This document shows positions 24,720 through 35,623 of a stretch of 64,000 bases of DNA, one piece after another. Below the pieces are notes generated by a model. The model ran no database searches. It was not told the DNA's origin and worked only from the letters and a program-made list of their open reading frames with translations. The stretch comes from Linanthus parryae (lineage: Eukaryota; Streptophyta; Magnoliopsida; Ericales; Polemoniaceae): positions 2,843,501-2,907,500 of the forward strand of contig JALGPY010000035.1 in NCBI GenBank assembly GCA_023055425.1. The letters are read 5' to 3'. The position numbers and the translations under genes are program-made. Position 1 is the stretch's first letter. Each line of letters opens with the position of its first letter.

Positions 24720-25745
24720 ACACTCCTGAAAGCTGAATCTAGTATTCAGGTGAAACTTGGGATGAATGTCAATGAATTTGCGAGCTATCAATGGCTTTGT
24801 AAGTACATCTGCAGGCTCATCAGATGTGGGACCATGAAACAGTTACAAAATTTCAACTGCAACTTGAAAATCCACCCCAATTTGTTTACTTCTGGCATGA
24901 AATATTGGCTTTCTGGTCAGAGATTTTCTAATAAATTTCATGTTAATTTGTAGGTGTAACACCCGTAGATTACTGTCCCAACAACTTCTTTACCCGTACC
25001 ACCGAATAAAAATGCTTAAGCCTTGAAGGTGCTAGTAGTAATCCACGAGGTTTACCATATACGTGATTTCAAACTTACAAATATCCAATGTGGGACATAA
25101 TATCACAATATCTCAACCATATATACATCTAATTCACAATATCAATCCACAACATCTCGATGTGGGACGGGATATTACAATCCCCCCACTTTATATACTC
25201 GACGTCCTCGTCAAGTGTGCCCAGTCACATATCCCCTTCGCTGGCGGCGAACCGCCACGAAACCCTTGCGGGACCAGGGTTGGGTCTGATACCATTTGTA
25301 ACATCCGTGGATTACTGTCCCAACAACTTCTTTCATAGTCCCACCGAATAAAAATGCTTAAGCCTTGAAAGTGCTAGTAGTAATCCACGAGGTTTACCAT
25401 ATACCATATTTCAAACTAACAAATATCCAATGTGGGACATAATATCACAATATCTCAACCATATATACATCTTATCCACAGTATCAATCCACAATATCTC
25501 CATGTAGGATGGGATATTACAGTAGGCATAGTAGATGTTAGAAACACAATCTTCGAGCAAGAAAGTGAGCCACGCGATTTCTGCAGCTGTTGAAGCTATA
25601 CTCAGCTCCTGTTGAAGACCTGGCTACTATTTGCTACTTCTTAGAGATTCGAGAGATAGAGTTATTACCTATATAAATGCATTCACCAGTTGCAGACTTC
25701 CTACCTATAGAAGACCCTGCCCAATTAATATCAGAAAACAATCAA
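24720..25745 (-). pseudogene. Ty1/copia RNase H relic split by a TRIM
   Basis: On the minus strand, 25,740-25,540 reads ADWAGSSIGRKSATGECIYI, then GNNSISRISKK and VARSSTGAEYS. This is the copia RNase H pattern DWAG…DRKSTSG…GNNLVSW.SKKQ…RSSAEAEY. After the TRIM (24,955-25,521) the frame resumes at about 24,920 with KPIFHARSKQIGVDF and TSDEPADVLTKPL, equivalent to NPVFHERTKHIEVD…ADIFTKPL at the C-terminus. Stops are present, so it is dead. No host function. Confidence 0.7.
24955..25521 (-). mobile_element. TRIM element (second), complete with target duplication
   Basis: Two 225-bp LTRs (24,955-25,179 and 25,297-25,521) flank a 117-bp interior, with a perfect duplication GTAGG at 24,950-24,954 and 25,522-25,526. 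On the minus strand the 5' LTR ends ATGTTACA and is followed by AATGGTATCAGACCCAACC, a primer site for initiator-methionine tRNA. The polypurine GTGGGGGGAT precedes the 3' LTR, which starts TGTAATATCCC. There is no coding capacity. It sits inside the copia RNase H relic. Confidence 0.85.
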
Positions 25746-25749
25746 AGCG

Positions 25750-27316
25750 AAAGTCACTGGGACACAAAGTGAGGCAAGAAGTGAGTGATTCTTTGATGAA
25801 TATGATCACTATTTTTAATGCCAAAAATTGACGTTCAAACACTATGGCGTGTGTTCCCCAACCACTTGCCAAAAGTTGACATCAGTTTGTGAGTAGAGCA
25901 AGTCCCGTGAACTCCTTACCGTCTACTTCATCATCTAAGCATGATTGACACTGTATACCTTTAGAAATCTTATGTGTCATAAGTGACGGATTAGTGGTGC
26001 TGCTTTGGCGTGCCACCTTACGGTCATGGATGATTCGGCCTTCCGGACATCGCTGGAAAGCAACCAACCCGAATCTAAGTGGCACATGGATGGGTTGAAG
26101 ATTCCCATTGCATCATTATATGTTAATTTCATTGGGACCACTTGCAGGATCCATCAGGATCATGCAAGATGTGAATATAATATGAGAAGTATAGACATGT
26201 TCGAGCACTGTCTGTGGGACTAGACATGTACTCATGGTAAATGAGATGGAGATTTGAGCGAATCTGGGGCATACGAGAGCAAAACTGAGCATTATTTTTA
26301 GAGGTTGAGCCTTCCAGCGTTGGCTCAATAGGAGTTTGGTATACTAATCTCCCGAAATACATGTACTCTCAGCATCACACGCCATGGCTGCACAAAACTT
26401 TGTAGATGATTTGGTTGGAGAGATGGAGACTAGTAGAGCTATGCGCAACTCACATGTCAAGTGGGAGATTTTAGAAAATTACGTATAGCACCCTATGGAG
26501 ATGCTTTGTAATTGACTCAAACCCTAAGGGGAAAGACTGCAATTAGTTATAAGTATGTCTATAAATAGATACAACTTCACATAAATCAGTAAGTGATTTA
26601 TACACATACGTAGGAACCCTAGTTCTCTCTAAAATATTTATCCAAAGGCAGAACATGGTGAGAAACATAGTGTTCATCCTCGATCTGGCAATGCAAGAAT
26701 TGACATATCTTTCTGATCAGTATCACGTGATCCATCATGTCTGATGTGGCACACCACTGTGAGCTTAATGTGACATGTGATGTATGATGTGGCACACCCA
26801 TGTTCCTAATTATCCATTCCCTACAATTCCCACCTCAAACTCAACGTATATAGAATATGGCTAGAGTTTGAAAGAGAGAAAAATAGGAAAAAAATAAAAA
26901 TTCAATCAAAGAACCGAGCCAGGATCTACAAACGGTGGTGCTGATGAAACTGGCATATTTGGACGACAGTTTATACACATGTCAAGGTCAAAATCGAAAT
27001 AAAAATTTACAGACATGCAAGGTTAAAACCGGAATAAAATTTTATAGACATGTATAGGTTAAAATATGAACAATAGTTTATAGACATGTTAAGACCAAAA
27101 TATGAACGACAGTTTACAGACATGCCACGGTCAAAATCATATCGAGCCAGTTAGGTACTTAATCAGGTTGAATCCATAACTGAAGCCATATATGTAAGCT
27201 CAAGGCAGTTTCAATGTTTCAAAGACTTGAAATAGCTAGTCTATTTCAAGGCCTTGATACAGCTTTCAAAGCCTTGAAACTGACTGAGACTTAAGCATGA
27301 TCTTAGGGGGAGTTTC
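25750..27316. other. Intergenic stretch with decayed retroelement traces
   Basis: Between about 26,340 and 26,470 the sequence ends in CAAGTGGGAGATTTTAG, which resembles a copia polypurine tract and LTR start. What follows to about 26,830 could be an LTR remnant. The stretch 26,950-27,140 contains four diverged repeats of the type ACAGTTTATAGACATG…GTCAAAAT, each about 45 bp. I see no gene. Confidence 0.35.
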
Positions 27317-28410
27317 TGTTTGAAATCCTAAACCCCTGTGCTTTATCTATTATTACTTGATGATGAAAGACAATGTATTCTGACATGTTTAACACCATCA
27401 AATCTATCTGTTTGACTCAGTTTTGCAGGGAATATTTATTTCCTATTCTACAGGATTTACTTCCTAACTTGAGTTTTGCAGGAAAGGAATTTCTGGGTTG
27501 ATTTGATTCTGCAATCAATCTATTGATCATAACAGCTTCACAACATGTTTATTGACAAGATCAAATCAGTATCCCTGAACATACTGAGAAAATATTCGTT
27601 GGAAGAAGACTGTTAAAGAAGTCAAAGTTGTTGCTTACAAAATAGGAAAGTTTGTTGCTGAAAATCTTGAAGATTTGCAGATCAAATAAGCTGTATATAA
27701 GGAGCTCAGTTTGAAGCATTTGACACAAAAATCAACGGGCAAAAAGCTAGAGAAACTCTCTGACACATTCAAAGATTGTCAACCAATAAAGAAGCGGATC
27801 AAAATCTCAATCCAACTCTCAGAAGAGCACTGCACTCTCACATCAGTTTCATCTCTTGTGTTCTTATGTTCTGAACTTTATTTGTATATCTTTCATATAT
27901 TACTCTTGTTTACATTCTCAAGGATTTTTCAAGTTGAACAATAGAGATTTCTTAGTTAATCAGAGAGCTAGATCAGGAACTAGATAGGTTAGTGAGAACC
28001 ACAAGCTGTAACAGAGTAAGGTATCTCTCTGTGCTTGAGATCTAGGGCTTAGCTGTTGATTAATAAGAATTGAGTTGAAAATACAGGGAGAAGATCCTTG
28101 AGGTAGAGACGTAGGTCCAAGTGGACTGAACTCTATATATCTTGTGTCTCTTGCATTTACGTTACAGTTGCATACTTAGTTTATTTATAGCATTTAAACA
28201 GTTTCATTTCACGGGTTTGAAACTCATTTCAAGGCCTTGAAATAGGCTTATTCTCTTTATACTAAACTGTTTTCACTCCAAGGGCTTGAAACTCATTTCA
28301 AGGCCTTGAATCTCCTTACAAATCTTTTAAAGCCACTACTTTTGCAAAGTTTAGCAAAAGACTGCATACTCTATTCAACCCCCCCCCCCTTCTAGAGTAT
28401 TGATACTTCA
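27317..28410 (+). repeat. Copia-type (SIRE-like) LTR remnant
   Basis: A purine segment TTAGGGGGAG is followed by TGTTTGAAATCC…. The sequence ends in a poly-C stretch and TTCTAGAGTATTGATACTTCA. The pattern AAGATCCTTGAGG…ACGTAGGTCCAAGTGGACTGAACTC, then CTTGTGTCTCTTGCATTTACG, then TTCAACCCCCCCCCCTTCTAG is typical of LTR ends in SIRE-type copia elements. I found no partner LTR or target duplication, so the limits are estimates. Confidence 0.45.
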
Positions 28411-28586
28411 TTTCTACCTTTTAGGGGCTATATATTAATGCCATTTTCCACATTTTTTTGAGATATTTGAGTACACTTGTAGAGAATATGATGCGTTTTG
28501 TCACTTGATGCTTCATATGCGCTTTATTGTTAGTTCGGGCATTTCTATGCATATTTCCTTGTTGTCTGTCAAATATGATTGCTTGG
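28411..28586 (+). repeat. Left piece of an old, interrupted LTR
   Basis: This segment joins to 44,275 once element 1 is removed, because CTTGG is the target duplication of that insertion. With the pieces at 44,270-45,569, 61,374-61,393 and 62,020-62,321 it forms one long LTR of roughly 1.8 kb. The primer site at 62,326 is its downstream partner. The true left end is not resolved. Confidence 0.5.
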
Positions 28587-29231
28587 TGTAGATACTGCTT
28601 TATGACATGGCAGATCTAGGCCACGTGGCAACCATCCAGCACACCATATTGTGCTCCACACACACAGGATCACCAGCCGAGCTGATCCATGTGGGGGCTG
28701 CGAGACAGAGCCCTCGCATACCACTGCACGGGACTTGTAGGGACTTTGTGGTCTGGAGGCTAGAGTAAGCCCTGTCGCGTGCGAGCCAAGCCCGCGCGCG
28801 ACCTTTAGTAACTGTTTTGAGAGATTTATGGCACGAGCTCCCTAGACCCGGTCAATCCGGTCAAACCCGGTCAATCCGGTCAAACCCGGTCAACCTCGTA
28901 ACGGTTCCGGTACTCGCGCACCACGTGCTCTAACGGTTCCTATATACTCGGACGAACGTGCCGTTATGGTTAAGCTAATTAAGCCGCCATCAATGGGCGC
29001 ATTAACCACACTACAACGGTCACGTTCTCCAGTATATATAGATCGTTAACCTTTCCATACAAAAAAGGACACACTGCCATACGCGGAAGCTCTGCCAAAC
29101 CTCTGTCTCTCTCTCAGACATTGCTACTGACTTGCTCTCTCCCTACACACACCCCTATTCTTCCTGTGCGATCCCTGATCCACTACGTACGGTGTACACG
29201 GAGGTCTCCCCGCCGGAATCTCTTGTGCACA
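28587..29231 (+). repeat. 5' LTR of element 1
   Basis: 645 bp, TGTAGATACTG…CTTGTGCACA. It includes an 18-bp direct repeat built on CCGGTCAA(A/T)CC (about 28,852-28,895), one unit more than the element 2 LTR. TATA-like sequences lie at about 28,940 and 29,033-29,041. Confidence 0.95.
29031..29041 (+). promoter_or_regulatory. LTR TATA box of element 1
   Basis: AGTATATATAG lies about 190 bp before the LTR end, which is consistent with a U3/R promoter for genomic RNA. The equivalent in element 2 is at about 60,938-60,947 on the minus strand. Confidence 0.5.
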
Positions 29232-29232
29232 T

Positions 29233-29250
29233 TTTGGTGAACCCGACGTG
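29233..29250 (+). other. Primer-binding-site region of element 1
   Basis: TTTTGGTGAACCCGACGTGA directly follows the LTR and is conserved in element 2. A TGG start at this point is standard for a tRNA 3' end. I could not match the rest to a common plant primer tRNA, so the primer identity is open. The gag ATG follows within 41 bp of the LTR. Confidence 0.55.
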
Positions 29251-29272
29251 AAACTTACCAGCAAAAGCAACC

Positions 29273-31885
29273 ATGTCTCAGGAGGACGATGTCAGCAACC
29301 GATCTCCTTCCACTGAAACTCCCTCGGGAGACGAGGCTCGCCGTACTCCGACGACTCCCGGCGAGGCGCCAACTTTGGAGTCTTTGGACGCCACTGTCCA
29401 AAGTCAGGCAAAAGCTCTCAAGTCTCAGTCCGCGTAGTTAGAACGGATCTTGGCCGTTCTGGGCACTCTTGCGCCAAATCCTTCACCTGCCGCCGCTATC
29501 CCCCAGGGAGGAGGAACCCCTTCCGCTCCAGGATTGGGAGTGTCGGCCACGCCTCCCAATCCTCATCTGCAAACTCCACCGTCGGCCACGCAGCTGCCTT
29601 CGGTCCAAGGGTCGACGGCACAAATGCTGCCCCCTGCTGCTCACGCCTCTCAGCCCCCGGCTTTGGCGTCTAACCCAGCTCTGCAGTACACTCTGCCTCC
29701 ACCAGCGACAATCTGGGGAAACGCGGGTAGCCAATACTCTCCCAATCCTCCGGCAGCATATGTGTCGCCACCGCCTACGGCAACCCCTCCGTCAACTACC
29801 GAGGGAAGCATTCCAGAATGCATGACGTCTTTGCAGAAGCGCGTGGACTCCATCTTGGCTCATCAGTCGTTCGCGGATACCATCATCCCGAAGCTGGACA
29901 ACGATCCACCCATCCCACGAGAAATTTATCTCATGCCTAACCCGGCGGGGTACAAGGCTCCCAAATGGGACAAGTTCGAGGACGTCAATGGAAACGCTCA
30001 TGAGCATGTCATGCGTTTCATCGATGTCATGGGTCCATACGGAGCCGATCCCAAGCTGCTGATGCGAGAATTCCCAAAAACTCTTGGGAATGTAGCATAC
30101 AAATGGTACCGAACATTGGAGGCCGGATCTGTGAAAACTTGGGACGACATGGTCCAGAAGTTCTATACCAAGTTCTTCCAGATGGAAGAAAAGGTGACGA
30201 TGATCCATCTCTCGCGGATGTATCAGAAACGCGAGGAAGATGGAATCACTTTCATCAAGAAATTCAGAGCGAAATCCTTGGAATGCAAGGATCCAATGCT
30301 CGAAAGCCGGCTCGTAGAGATATGCCTGCAGTGCATGCGAGACGAATACAAAAGCATGCTGATCAATTTGCAAACACCGACGTTTTCAAAGCTCATCGAA
30401 TGCACGATGAACATCGAGCCCATTGTCGAGAGACAGAGAAAGAAGAGCGCTCCAGAACGACCTGCGAGCGGCACCACCTACAAGATCGGCAGATTTGGCT
30501 ACAAGCGGGGACGCGAAGCTGAGGTCAATACAGTTTCGCCCCAGAAGCAAGCGAAGGCTGCAAACTTCGATGCACCGCCTCTACCATGCTCGGTGGAGGA
30601 AGCAAGCGATCTCTGCAGACAGTGGCGTAAGGACGGCGTCCTACCACCGCTCGAGAAAGCACCCTCCAAGGAGATGACGAGGGACCCTAAGTGGTGCGAA
30701 TACCACGGCAAGGTCATGCACCCCACAGCCGAGTGCAAGAAGCTCAGATTCACGCTCGATCAGAAGATGAAGAGCGGCGAACTCATCGTCAGCGACCGTC
30801 GGAAGGATGTGCGCAACAACCCGCTGCCTACCCATACAGACTCGGGCTCAAAAGGCAAAGAGGTCGCCATGATCTCGATAGTTGACTTGGAAGAAGTCGC
30901 AGAGGATGGTCTGCCCATCGTTGCTGAAGTCCATGAAGATGAAGACTACAACATGGACACAGAAGATGAGCGTGCCGACCGCATGAAAGGGTCGCACGGC
31001 TTCGACAAATTCTTCAACGAGATGAATTTCTCCGAAAAATGTCGAGCTGACATGACGAAAGCAATCTTAAGGGTAGCGGAGGACTACGAAGAGGACCTCG
31101 TGGTCTCCAACGGGAAAGTCGTCAGGGCATCCCGTTCCACAGAAAAGATTATGACCTTTTCTGCCAGCGACAAGAAGACAGATGCGAGCCACCAGAGGCC
31201 CCAGTACGTGACCGCCATCATCAACGGCGTCGAATTCAAGCGAGCATTCGTCGATGGAGGAGCAGCGGTCAATGTTGTTCCACTCCATACACTGAAGCTA
31301 GCAGGGATCCCCGAGCACAAGGTAGTCAAACGTCCGTCCCCGCTGGTGGGATTCGGAAGCGATTCTAGAATGACGATCGGTTGGATCCGCCTGGGCGTTC
31401 AGATCGGCAAAATCAAGTGCTCGGCGAAGTTCTATGTCATAAACGCGAACACCACATACCACATGATCATAGGTCGGGCCTGGATTCATCGCTTTGACGC
31501 GATTCCTTCGACGGCTCACCAGGTGATGAAAGCTATCTGGAACGACAGGATTGTCGAAATACCGGCCTCAACTAACCCGTTCAACTTGGACGAAGCACAT
31601 CTCAGCGAGGCGGTGTGGTTCACCGAGATGGCGGACGAGCAAACACCCGGACCATTCAACCCCACTCCTTTACCTCTCTGGGAGGACATCAAGGACCAGT
31701 CACCTGCAGGCGTGATGGTGACAAGGGGAGATACCAAAGAAACGCCGCCTATTCACGAAGAGGCGCCGCGCATCGCATATCACCGCAAGAGTGTGTACAC
31801 TCTGAAGAGGATCACAAAACATGACCCCGAGGGCAAGGAGATAGAGAGCTTCTACGCCAACGGGAAGAAATGCTATCGCATATGA
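29273..31885 (+). pseudogene. Element 1 gag-protease, interrupted by an early stop
   Basis: The frame runs from ATG 29,273 to TGA 31,883-31,885 (870 codons), but codon 55 is TAG (29,435-29,437) where element 2 has CAG. Order of parts: a Pro/Ala-rich N-terminus; a retrotransposon gag domain at about codons 230-385 (WDKFEDVNG, WYRTLE, WDDMVQKFYTKFF); a zinc knuckle CEYHGKVMHPTAEC at about 475-488; and an aspartic protease with FVDGGAAVNVVP at about 660. DGG replaces the textbook D(S/T)G. Gag packages RNA and the protease would mature the polyprotein. Full-length product would need suppression of codon 55 or a start beyond it. Confidence 0.85.
31883..31885 (+). other. In-frame UGA between gag-protease and pol
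   Basis: The TGA (context CGCATATGAAGGTGC) is the only stop between gag-protease and pol. The same frame is open for 44 codons before the first pol ATG at 32,018. Element 2 has the same stop at the same place. Either stop-codon readthrough or separate initiation could express pol. The context is not one of the classic plant-virus readthrough hexamers. Confidence 0.75.
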
Positions 31886-32017
31886 AGGTGCGCGGGGACG
31901 TCCTTACACGGGCATGGGGATGTCCCTGGGCAAATCAACCAAATCGAGCAAGTTGCGCTGACAGAAGAGCCAACACAGGGCACTCTAGATGAGAAACTCA
32001 AAGAAGCGCCCGAATGC

Positions 32018-35000
32018 ATGGAAGACAGGCCAAGACCACAAAAGCAAGAGCTTAAGGAAGTGTTCCTCAGCCCGAACGAGGAAAAGAAAAGGCCAGTCTT
32101 CCTGAGTGCGGACCTCACAAGCGAAGAGGAACAAGGACTGCTGCAGCTCCTAACTGAATACAAGGACGTGTTCGCATGGGAATACGACGAGATGCCGGGA
32201 CTGGACACGAGCATCACCATGCACCGTTTAGACATCATCCCAGGGTCTAAACCGGTCAAGCAAAGCACCAGAAGTTTCAGGCCGGAACTCAACGTGAAGA
32301 TCAAACAGGAGATCGTCAAACTCCTAGATGCCAAGTTCATAGAGCCAAATCACCATCCCACATGGTTGGCCAACATCGTGCCAGTGGTGAAGAAGAACGG
32401 ACAGCTCCGCATCTGCGTGGACTTCCGAGATCTCAATCGCTTCTGTCCCAAGGACGATTTCCCACTGCCTAATATCGACTTGCTCATTGATTCAACGGCA
32501 GGCCATCGCATGTTCAGTTTCATGGACGGCTTCAGCGGGTACAATCAAATCAAGATGGATCCCGAAGATGCAAGGAAAACTGCATTCATCACTCCCGCGG
32601 GGGTATTCAACTATACGGTAATGCCATTCGGTCTTAAGAATGCAGGCGCAACCTATCAGCGGGCCATGATGGCTCTATTCCACGACATGATGCACAAAGA
32701 AGTGGAATTCTATGTGGATGACTTGGTAGTCAAATCTAAGTATGAAGCAGATCACCTTGCAGACTTGCGAAAGGTATTCAACAGATGCAGGAGCTTTCAA
32801 CTGAAAATGAACCCCATGAAATGCGCATTCGGCGTGACTTCGGGGAAATTTTTGGGATGTGTGGTTCATCGCCAAGGGATCGAGCCTGACCCTGCGAAAG
32901 TGTCAGCCATCACCAGCATGACGCCACCTCACGACCAAAGTACCTTGAAAACATTCTTGGGAAAACTGTCATATCTGCGGAGATTCATACCAGCAATCGC
33001 CGAAATCACATGCTGCTTCAGCACTCTCCTCAAGAAGGACGCCGCGTACAACTGGGCTCCTGATCACGAAGCCGCATTCGAAAAGCTAAAGGAGCTACTC
33101 ACATCCCCAAAGATAATGATCGCGCCTCAACTGGGATCGCCGCTTCTGCTATACCTTACATCGACAAGGAAATCTATAGGAGCGCTCTTGGCTCAGATCC
33201 ATGAGGGACAAGAGAGGCCTATCTATTACATCTCTCGCATTGTGCAGCCTGCTGAATCAAGGTACACGGACATCGAACGTCACTGCCTTGCTTTATTCTT
33301 CGTAATAGAGAAGTTGAGACACTATTTTGCATCGCACAAAGTAGTGGTGGTCACCAAAAGCGACCCCATAAGATATCTGCTGACTCACACTACTCCGGGC
33401 GGAAGATTGGCGAAATGGTACATGACCATCTCTCAATACGATATCACATGCGTGAAACCAAGAGCGATCAAGTCGCAGGCGGTAGCAGATCTGTTGGCAC
33501 AGTTCCCCGACAACGGTCACGAACCTGTGATCGAGGAAGAGCTCGAAGGCCCTGAAATCTACGCGATTGACGTGCCCTATTGGACCCTCCACTTCGACGG
33601 TTCGTCAACCAGAAAAGGTGGAGGCATTGGAATAGTCTTGACAAAGCCGGACGGGGAAGTCATACAAATGTCCGCAAAACTCAACTTCGCAGTCACGAAC
33701 AACGAGGCGGAATACGAGGCCCTGATCGCGGGGCTCCGTGCGGCGAAAGCTTTGGAAGTGAGCAACTTAACAGTCATGGGAGATTCCAAGCTGATTGTTA
33801 AGCAGGCCTCGGGCGAATATGGTTTAAAAGAGATCAACCTCCTGCCATACCGTACCCTAGTGCAAAAGCTGATGCAGCAATTCTGCGACGTGAAATACGA
33901 GCACAAACCCCGAGCGGACAACAGGCATGCAGACGCCTTAGCAACTCTGGGATCTAAGGTCAGCATAGACAAATGCCCCGCAAGGATTTCCATCGAAGTG
34001 CGAACATCGTCGGCATTAACAGAAGATGCGTGCGACGATGAACACATGGATGACGCAGACTGGCGAAAAGCAATCTTGCAAGCTATTGCGAAAGGCACCA
34101 GTAGCGAAAGCTGGGTACTCACGAAAGGATACTGCATCCACGACAACACCCTTTACTACAAGGGTCCTGGAGGAATACTCATGCGATGTGTCTCCGAGCA
34201 AGAGGGACAACAGCTGTTAGAAAAGATTCACCAACACGCTTGCGGAGAAAGCGAGGTGTCAATCTACAGGAAAGCTCAGAGATATGGCATCCATTGGCCA
34301 GGCATGTCAACAGCTGCAGCCCTGATACAAGGGAAGTGCGAGAGTTGCGCACTAATCAAAGATTCTCTACTCGTCGCTCTAACTGATGACGACACAGACT
34401 GGAGGAAGCCATTGTTTGAATTCCTCACCCAGGGCACCGTACCCGAATCAAGAAAAGAAGCCGACAAATTGAAGAGGAAAGCCTCTCGATACCTGGTTCA
34501 GGAAAACCTGCTTTGGCGGAAAGGTCACGAAGGCAACTTGCTGCGATGCCTAGACGGCAGGGAAGCACAAGAAGTCATGGACCTTTCTCATCAGGTGGAA
34601 CACCAGGGAGGTGCGAAATTATGCAGACAACTCCTCTCAATCGGATACTTCTGGCCCACGATGGAAGTCGATTGCCGCACCAAGGTGCGACGCTGCCAAG
34701 AATGCCAATTCAAAGGGAACCTAGTGCACGCTCCTGCCGTGGATCTACATGCATTAGGGACGCCATGGCCATTTCATACATGGGCTCTGGACTTCATTGG
34801 CCCCATCCGACCAACGTCACATGGGAACCACTTCATTCTCACTGCAACCGAGCTGTTCACCAAATGGGTGGAAGCAATACCACTGAAGACGGCAAACGCG
34901 CTGGCTGTGGTTAACTTCATCCAGGAAAACATCGTATGCAGGTTCGGAATCCCAAATACTATTCTTTCAGATAACGGTACTCCTTTTGTTAATCGTCAGG

Positions 35001-35623
35001 TAGCTACCAAACTCGCGGAGTACAATATCAGGCAAATATGCTCCACCCCCTATTATCCAAAGGGAAATGGACAAGCCGAAGCGACTAACAAAACGCTGTT
35101 GCGAATTCTGAGCAAGATGGTCGCAGATGACCACAAGAAGTGGGCCGACTCCCTTAACATAGCTCTGTGGGCCTACAGAACTTCTCCAAGGACACCCACA
35201 GGGGCCTCGCCATTTCTACTATGTTATGGGGCCGAAGCTGTGGTACCTGCGGAGGTCAGAGTCAAGTCGGCAAGGCTGGCCTTCCACGCACTCTATGAAA
35301 ATCAACGCGATCACGATTTAGTCTTGCTGGAAGAAAAGCGAGAACAAGCCAAAAGGACTAACAAGCGGTACCAAGAGAGAATCGCTCGCGCCTATAACAG
35401 GACAGTCCAGCGACGGGATTTCGCAGTTGGCGACCTGGTCCTGCGCGCATCTGATCACTGCATGCGAGAGGCAACCCACCCAAAGTTCGCAGCTAATTGG
35501 GAGGGACCCTTCGAAGTCACAGAAGTCTTCGATAGCGGCTACTGCAGCATACGAAGGTTGCACGGCACAACCTCAACTCCAAGCTCAGTCAACATGCGCT
35601 GGATCAAGAAGTACTATCCTTGA
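32018..35623 (+). CDS. Element 1 pol polyprotein: RT, RNase H, second RNase H, integrase
   Basis: 1,201 codons from the first ATG; the frame is open from 31,886. Reverse transcriptase occupies about 100-290 with FYVDD at 231-235. A first RNase H covers about 370-490 and lacks an obvious first catalytic Asp (LLYLTSTRK). A second RNase H covers about 520-645 and keeps D527, E565, D589 and D639, the dual arrangement of the Tat lineage. Two zinc-binding modules follow (about 679-780 and 790-897). The integrase core has D925, D985 and E1021, giving D,D-35-E. These enzymes copy element RNA and insert the DNA. The frame is intact and differs from element 2 at about 12-14 residues. Confidence 0.95.
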   Translation: MEDRPRPQKQELKEVFLSPNEEKKRPVFLSADLTSEEEQGLLQLLTEYKDVFAWEYDEMPGLDTSITMHRLDIIPGSKPVKQSTRSFRPELNVKIKQEIVKLLDAKFIEPNHHPTWLANIVPVVKKNGQLRICVDFRDLNRFCPKDDFPLPNIDLLIDSTAGHRMFSFMDGFSGYNQIKMDPEDARKTAFITPAGVFNYTVMPFGLKNAGATYQRAMMALFHDMMHKEVEFYVDDLVVKSKYEADHLADLRKVFNRCRSFQLKMNPMKCAFGVTSGKFLGCVVHRQGIEPDPAKVSAITSMTPPHDQSTLKTFLGKLSYLRRFIPAIAEITCCFSTLLKKDAAYNWAPDHEAAFEKLKELLTSPKIMIAPQLGSPLLLYLTSTRKSIGALLAQIHEGQERPIYYISRIVQPAESRYTDIERHCLALFFVIEKLRHYFASHKVVVVTKSDPIRYLLTHTTPGGRLAKWYMTISQYDITCVKPRAIKSQAVADLLAQFPDNGHEPVIEEELEGPEIYAIDVPYWTLHFDGSSTRKGGGIGIVLTKPDGEVIQMSAKLNFAVTNNEAEYEALIAGLRAAKALEVSNLTVMGDSKLIVKQASGEYGLKEINLLPYRTLVQKLMQQFCDVKYEHKPRADNRHADALATLGSKVSIDKCPARISIEVRTSSALTEDACDDEHMDDADWRKAILQAIAKGTSSESWVLTKGYCIHDNTLYYKGPGGILMRCVSEQEGQQLLEKIHQHACGESEVSIYRKAQRYGIHWPGMSTAAALIQGKCESCALIKDSLLVALTDDDTDWRKPLFEFLTQGTVPESRKEADKLKRKASRYLVQENLLWRKGHEGNLLRCLDGREAQEVMDLSHQVEHQGGAKLCRQLLSIGYFWPTMEVDCRTKVRRCQECQFKGNLVHAPAVDLHALGTPWPFHTWALDFIGPIRPTSHGNHFILTATELFTKWVEAIPLKTANALAVVNFIQENIVCRFGIPNTILSDNGTPFVNRQVATKLAEYNIRQICSTPYYPKGNGQAEATNKTLLRILSKMVADDHKKWADSLNIALWAYRTSPRTPTGASPFLLCYGAEAVVPAEVRVKSARLAFHALYENQRDHDLVLLEEKREQAKRTNKRYQERIARAYNRTVQRRDFAVGDLVLRASDHCMREATHPKFAANWEGPFEVTEVFDSGYCSIRRLHGTTSTPSSVNMRWIKKYYP

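Noticed and set aside
25286..25297. tRNA gene fragment at TCTGATACCATT
   Set aside because: It is the complement of a primer-binding site just inside the TRIM LTR; there is no cloverleaf around it.
33577..34149. 190-codon minus-strand frame opposite pol (and its twin at 55,835-56,407)
   Set aside because: It is a shadow of the intact pol frame; composition follows pol codons and no family is recognisable.
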